Shown: one piece after another, positions 60,726 through 64,000 of the stretch
How the letters are laid out: the number at the start of each line of letters is the position of its first letter
Numbering within the stretch: the stretch's first letter is position 1
Assembly (NCBI RefSeq): GCF_037081675.1
Contig: NZ_JAZAQL010000002.1
Span: forward strand, 620,001-684,000
Origin: Halorubellus litoreus
Lineage (GTDB): Archaea; Halobacteriota; Halobacteria; Halobacteriales; Natrialbaceae
Length of the DNA stretch: 64,000 nt
Direction of reading: 5' to 3'
The notes under the pieces: generated by a model
The model's input: the letters and a program-made list of their open reading frames with translations, nothing else
Databases searched by the model: none
Told to the model about the DNA's origin: nothing
Made by a program: the position numbers and the translations under genes

Positions 60726-62306
60726 TCACTCGACCGGGACCTCGATGAGCGCCATGCCACCGCCGATGGCGGACTCGAGGGCGTCCCGCAGGTCCGCGCT
60801 CGTCTCGGGCCGGTACCCGTCGATGCCGAAGCTCTCGGCGAACGTCACGAAGTCCGGGTTCGTCAGTCCGGTCCCGAACGACTCGCCCGTGTGGTCGCGC
60901 TGTTTCTTCGAGATGAGGCCGTAATCGTCGTCGTTGAACACGACGATGGTGTAGTCACAGCCCGTCCGGGTCGCCGTCTCTATCTCCGCGGCGTTCATCA
61001 GGAACCCGCCGTCGCCGGTCGCCGCGACGACGTTCGCGTCGATCGCCAGGTCGGCCGCCAGCCCGCCCGGGACCGCGATCCCCATCGACGCGAGGCCGTT
61101 CGAGATGATGCACGTGTTCGGTTCGTACGTCGGGAAGTTCTGTGCGATCGCCATCTTGTGGTTGCCGACGTCCGAGACGAGCACGTCCTCCGGCGCCATC
61201 GCCTCTCGCAGCACGGGAAGGACGCCCTCGACGGTGAACGGAGCCGTCTCGTTCGGCGTCCGGTCGATCCCCGCGACGATTCGCTCCCTGCCCTCCGTGA
61301 ACCACTCCCGGTCGAAGGACGGCTCGGCGGACCGCGACCACTCCGTGAGCGACCGGAGGGTTCGACCGCTGTCCGCGATCACCTCGACGTCCGGGTCGTA
61401 GGCCTCGTACACCTCCGCGGGTTCGCTGTCGACGTGAACGAGCACGGGCGTTCCGTCGTTCCAGTCGGCCGGATCGTGCTCGGCGATGTCGTAGCCGACG
61501 GCGAGGACGAGGTCCGCTCGCGAGATGGCGGTCGTCGCTTCACCGTCGGTTCCCGACCCGAGCGTCATCAGCGACTGCTCGTTCGCGTCCGATACCGCTC
61601 CCTTCCCCATGTACGTCGAAACGACCGGGATGCCGGTCGCCTCGACGAACTCCCGGAGCTGCGTCGCTGCGTGCGTCCTGACGGCGCCGTTCCCGGCGAT
61701 CACGATCGGTCGGTCCGCGTTCCGCAGGTGCTCCTGGACGCGAGCGAGCGTATCCGGGTTCGGTGCGGCGAACGGAACGCCCTTCCGCGACTCGAGCGGC
61801 CGCGCGTCGGTCTCCTCGGCGGCGACGTCCTCCGGGAGTTCCAGGTGCGTCGCACCGGGTTTCTCGTACTCGGCCACCTTGAACGCCTTCCGGACGGACT
61901 CGTGCACGATGTCGGGGCTGTCGAGCTGCGTGTTCCACTTCGTCACGGGCTCGAACATCCGCAGCACGTCGATGGCCTGATGGCTTTCCTGATGGAGGCG
62001 TTCGAGTCCACCCTGGCCCGTTATCGCGACGAGCGGGCTCTTGTCCAGGTGCGCGTCGGCGACGCCCGTGAGGAGGTTCGTCGCCCCGGGACCGAGCGTC
62101 CCGAGACACACGCCGGCGTCGCCGGTCAGGCGGCCGTGGACGTCCGCCATGAACGCCGCGCCCTGTTCGTGCCGGACGGGGACGAACGTCACCGTCGAAT
62201 CCCGGATGGAGAACAGGAGGTCCTCGAGCTCCTCGCCGGGAACGCCGAACACGTGTTCGACCTCCTCGCGTTCGAGACACGCGACCAGCAGATCCGACGC
62301 CTTCAC
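60726..62306 (-). CDS. Acetolactate-synthase-like thiamine diphosphate enzyme
   Basis: 526 residues from a GTG at 62306 ('MKASDLLVACLEREEVEHVFGVPG'). TPP glutamate E47 lies in 'VRHEQGAAFMADVHGRLTG'. The FAD/central domain is followed by 'GLASMGIAVPGGLAADLA' and the TPP/Mg motif 'ATGDGGFLMNAAEIETATRTGCDYTIVVFNDDDYG' (in parts). It condenses pyruvate or another 2-oxo acid (acetolactate synthase or a related carboligase/decarboxylase). No small regulatory subunit is near, so it is not the standard valine-pathway pair. A TATA-like gtatgcatc about 30-35 bases upstream fits the GTG start. Confidence 0.88.
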   Translation of the reverse strand: MKASDLLVACLEREEVEHVFGVPGEELEDLLFSIRDSTVTFVPVRHEQGAAFMADVHGRLTGDAGVCLGTLGPGATNLLTGVADAHLDKSPLVAITGQGGLERLHQESHQAIDVLRMFEPVTKWNTQLDSPDIVHESVRKAFKVAEYEKPGATHLELPEDVAAEETDARPLESRKGVPFAAPNPDTLARVQEHLRNADRPIVIAGNGAVRTHAATQLREFVEATGIPVVSTYMGKGAVSDANEQSLMTLGSGTDGEATTAISRADLVLAVGYDIAEHDPADWNDGTPVLVHVDSEPAEVYEAYDPDVEVIADSGRTLRSLTEWSRSAEPSFDREWFTEGRERIVAGIDRTPNETAPFTVEGVLPVLREAMAPEDVLVSDVGNHKMAIAQNFPTYEPNTCIISNGLASMGIAVPGGLAADLAIDANVVAATGDGGFLMNAAEIETATRTGCDYTIVVFNDDDYGLISKKQRDHTGESFGTGLTNPDFVTFAESFGIDGYRPETSADLRDALESAIGGGMALIEVPVE

Positions 62307-62627
62307 GACTCCACACGCTCCGTGTGCCGGTGAGGATGCATACGTCTAGCACGACGTGACTGGCACGGAAGAACGTTGAGGGGGCGCTCTCCGGTTCGAG
62401 GCGGCTGGGGGGAGTATCCCCGCTCGAACGCCCCTTGCATCCCGGTCCGGGAGCCCCTCGCATCCCGCTCGAACGTCCCTCGAACTCCGAAGCGACGTCG
62501 AAGGGTATCCCGGAGTGCCGTGGGGGGTCGTCACGGCCACTACCGGCGGGTTCGGCCGATCCGTGGCGGAGGGGCCAGAAGCTTAAGGCCGCTCCGTTAG
62601 ACACGTTGTACCACACAGGCTGGTATC
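62307..62627. other. 321-bp divergent intergenic region
   Basis: No gene seen. It holds the promoter of the acetolactate-synthase-like gene at the left and gcttaaggcc (62581-62590), a TATA box for the kinase gene, at the right. In the middle are loose direct repeats: gctcgaacg(c/t)ccct near 62422 and 62467, and cccct(t/c)gcatcccg near 62431 and 62454. These may be regulator sites. One of the few CTAG tetramers lies at about 62345. Confidence 0.5.
62581..62590 (+). promoter_or_regulatory. TATA box of the 7TM histidine kinase gene
   Basis: gcttaaggcc, about 40 bases before the GTG at 62628; implies a short leader of roughly 15 bases. Confidence 0.5.
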
Positions 62628-64000
62628 GTGGGTGGGTTCCCGTTCCTCAGCGGTGTGCTCGTGGTCGCCGGGCTAGCGACCGGGTCGCTCGCGTACCTCG
62701 GGTACCGCCAGCGAGACCGCCCGGGTGCACGCACGTTCGCGCTCCTCGCGGCGACGATGACGGGGTACGCGTTCCTGTACGCACTCAGTCTCCCGGTGCA
62801 AGCGGGGCCGCTTCGGTCCGCGCTCGGCGCCGCCCAGTGGTTCGCCATCGCGCCACTCCCCGTCGTCTGGCTGTTGTTCGCGCTCGAGTACTCGGGGCGC
62901 CCCGAGTACCTGACGCGACGCGTCGTCGTCTCGCTCTCCGTCGTCCCCGCGCTCGCCGTCGCCGCCGTGGTCGCGAACGCGATGCCCGTCCCGGACGCGC
63001 TCCTCGTCTCGCGGTTCGGCGACCTCTTCTATCCGACGACGACCGCCGAAGCCTGGATGGGGCACACGTTCATCACGCACGGCCAGGGCCCGCTGTACGT
63101 GCTGTTCATCGTCGTCGCGTACGTGTTCTTCATCACGGGCGTCGCCATCCTCTTCGAGTTCGTCGTCCGGTTCGACCGACTCTACAAGCACCAGGCGGCG
63201 AGCCTCGTCGTCGGCGCGCTCTTCCCGTGGGTCGGGAACGTCGTCGCGGTCCTCGGCGCCGAACCCATCCCCGGCCTCGACGTCCTCCCGTTCACCCTCC
63301 CGATAACCGCGCTCCTGTTCGCGAACGCCATCTTCCGGTACGACCTCCTGGACTTCGTCCCGGCGACCCGACGCCGTGGCGCGAGCGCGCTCGTCGCGGA
63401 CATGCGGGACGCGGTCGTCGTCGTGGACGACGCCGAGCGCGTCGTCGACGTCAACCCCGCGGCCTCGGAGCGCTTCGACCTCGACCGCGAGCGCGCGCTC
63501 GGCGCGTCCCTGACGTCGGTCGCCGGCGTCACGCTCGACCCGGACGAGGAGCTGTTCGAGGTGGTGAACGACGGGAGCGTCTACGAGGTGACGGTGTCGC
63601 CCGTTCACGACCGCTACGGCTCGGTCATCGGGCGGACGCTCGTGTTCCGGGACATCACCGAGCACCGGGACGCCCAGCAGCGCCTCGAGGTCCTGAATCG
63701 CGTCCTCCGCCACAACCTCCGCACGGAGGTGAACGTCATCTCGGGGTACGCGACGATGGTGGAACGCCAGCTCAAGGACGACGGGGCGTCGATGGCCGCG
63801 GAGATATCGACCGCCGCGGGGACGCTCGACGAGCTCGGGCAGAAGGCGCGCGAGGTCGAACGCATCATGTCCCGGGACGACGACGCGGACACGTACGCGC
63901 TCGCGGACCTCCTCGACGACGCCGTGTCGCGCGTCACGGACGAACACCCGAACGTGGTCGTGGACGTCTACACGCCGTCTCGCGCCGTGCACGTCGACGT
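62628..64000 (+). CDS. Membrane histidine kinase (7TM-PAS-HisKA), 3' end outside window
   Basis: At least 457 residues; the frame runs past the window end. The GTG at 62628 is the only good start, since an in-frame TAG lies 30 bases upstream. About seven membrane helices occupy residues 1-235 ('GVLVVAGLATGSLAYLGY' first). A PAS domain follows at about 255-345 ('RDAVVVVDDAERVVDVNPAASERF', in parts), then the phospho-acceptor region 'VLRHNLRTEVNVI' with H362. The ATPase domain is cut off. It belongs to the haloarchaeal kinases with an N-terminal 7TM sensor; signal unknown. No response regulator is visible. Confidence 0.88.
   Translation, partial: MGGFPFLSGVLVVAGLATGSLAYLGYRQRDRPGARTFALLAATMTGYAFLYALSLPVQAGPLRSALGAAQWFAIAPLPVVWLLFALEYSGRPEYLTRRVVVSLSVVPALAVAAVVANAMPVPDALLVSRFGDLFYPTTTAEAWMGHTFITHGQGPLYVLFIVVAYVFFITGVAILFEFVVRFDRLYKHQAASLVVGALFPWVGNVVAVLGAEPIPGLDVLPFTLPITALLFANAIFRYDLLDFVPATRRRGASALVADMRDAVVVVDDAERVVDVNPAASERFDLDRERALGASLTSVAGVTLDPDEELFEVVNDGSVYEVTVSPVHDRYGSVIGRTLVFRDITEHRDAQQRLEVLNRVLRHNLRTEVNVISGYATMVERQLKDDGASMAAEISTAAGTLDELGQKAREVERIMSRDDDADTYALADLLDDAVSRVTDEHPNVVVDVYTPSRAVHVD

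Overview
The window looks like a chromosomal segment of a haloarchaeon (class Halobacteria). Base composition is very GC-rich, with third codon positions almost always G or C. The proteins are strongly acidic, with many Asp/Glu and few Lys. Many genes begin at an ATG or GTG about 25-30 bases downstream of an archaeal TATA-like box and so look leaderless. Secreted proteins carry Tat (RR) signals and lipoboxes. Typical family markers are RNase J, PAC2, RtcB with archease, a CTAG-type DNA methylase, F420-type LLM oxidoreductases, geranylgeranyl-reductase-like flavoproteins and archaeal PilB/PilC. I cannot name the genus. No IS element, CRISPR array, rRNA or replication origin was seen.

Layout. 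1-8.5 kb: end of an APC permease with a Usp partner, RNase J, a class V aminotransferase, cobyrinate a,c-diamide synthase and an aldehyde dehydrogenase behind a palindromic operator. 8.5-14.7 kb (minus strand): an HSL-type esterase, a frameshifted E2-type acyltransferase, an enolase-superfamily protein, a lactate permease and an alpha/beta hydrolase. 14.8-17.8 kb: a second Usp + APC locus, this time with Usp domains fused to the permease. 17.8-29.5 kb: unknown proteins, an MFS transporter, an AhpD-like protein, three FAD oxidoreductases, an HTH regulator and zinc-ribbon proteins, including a 52-residue one at 19479-19637. 29.6-37.7 kb: a 5'-nucleotidase family enzyme, a Tat-exported protein, Usp, an odd class II aldolase, Nudix, MscS, PAC2 and haloarchaeal unknowns. 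37.8-41.7 kb: a PilB/PilC pilus pair. 41.7-43.9 kb: a Trm9-like methyltransferase, a candidate structured RNA, tRNA-Gly(UCC), tRNA-derived repeats and a lipoprotein. 44-52 kb: two methyltransferases (one an orphan DNA methylase), two GNATs and the RtcB / DoxX / archease / DUF502 cluster. 52-64 kb: a 48-bp hairpin array, GNAT, an acyl-CoA dehydrogenase, a REC-GAF-PAS histidine kinase, an ABC exporter with repeat insertions, SDR and LLM oxidoreductases, an acetolactate-synthase-like enzyme and the 5' part of a 7TM-PAS histidine kinase.

Functional links. RtcB and archease, the RNA ligase and its activator, lie in one minus-strand cluster. The Trm9-like enzyme sits next to tRNA-Gly(UCC), the kind of tRNA Trm9 modifies in eukaryotes. 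Universal stress proteins accompany APC permeases at two loci. The most unusual material is non-coding or repeat-based: a three-copy 48-bp hairpin array whose stems differ by compensatory changes, a palindromic 45-bp repeat inserted in frame in an ABC ATPase domain, a 27-bp minisatellite that repeats that gene's own stop region, and repeated copies of a tRNA 3' end.
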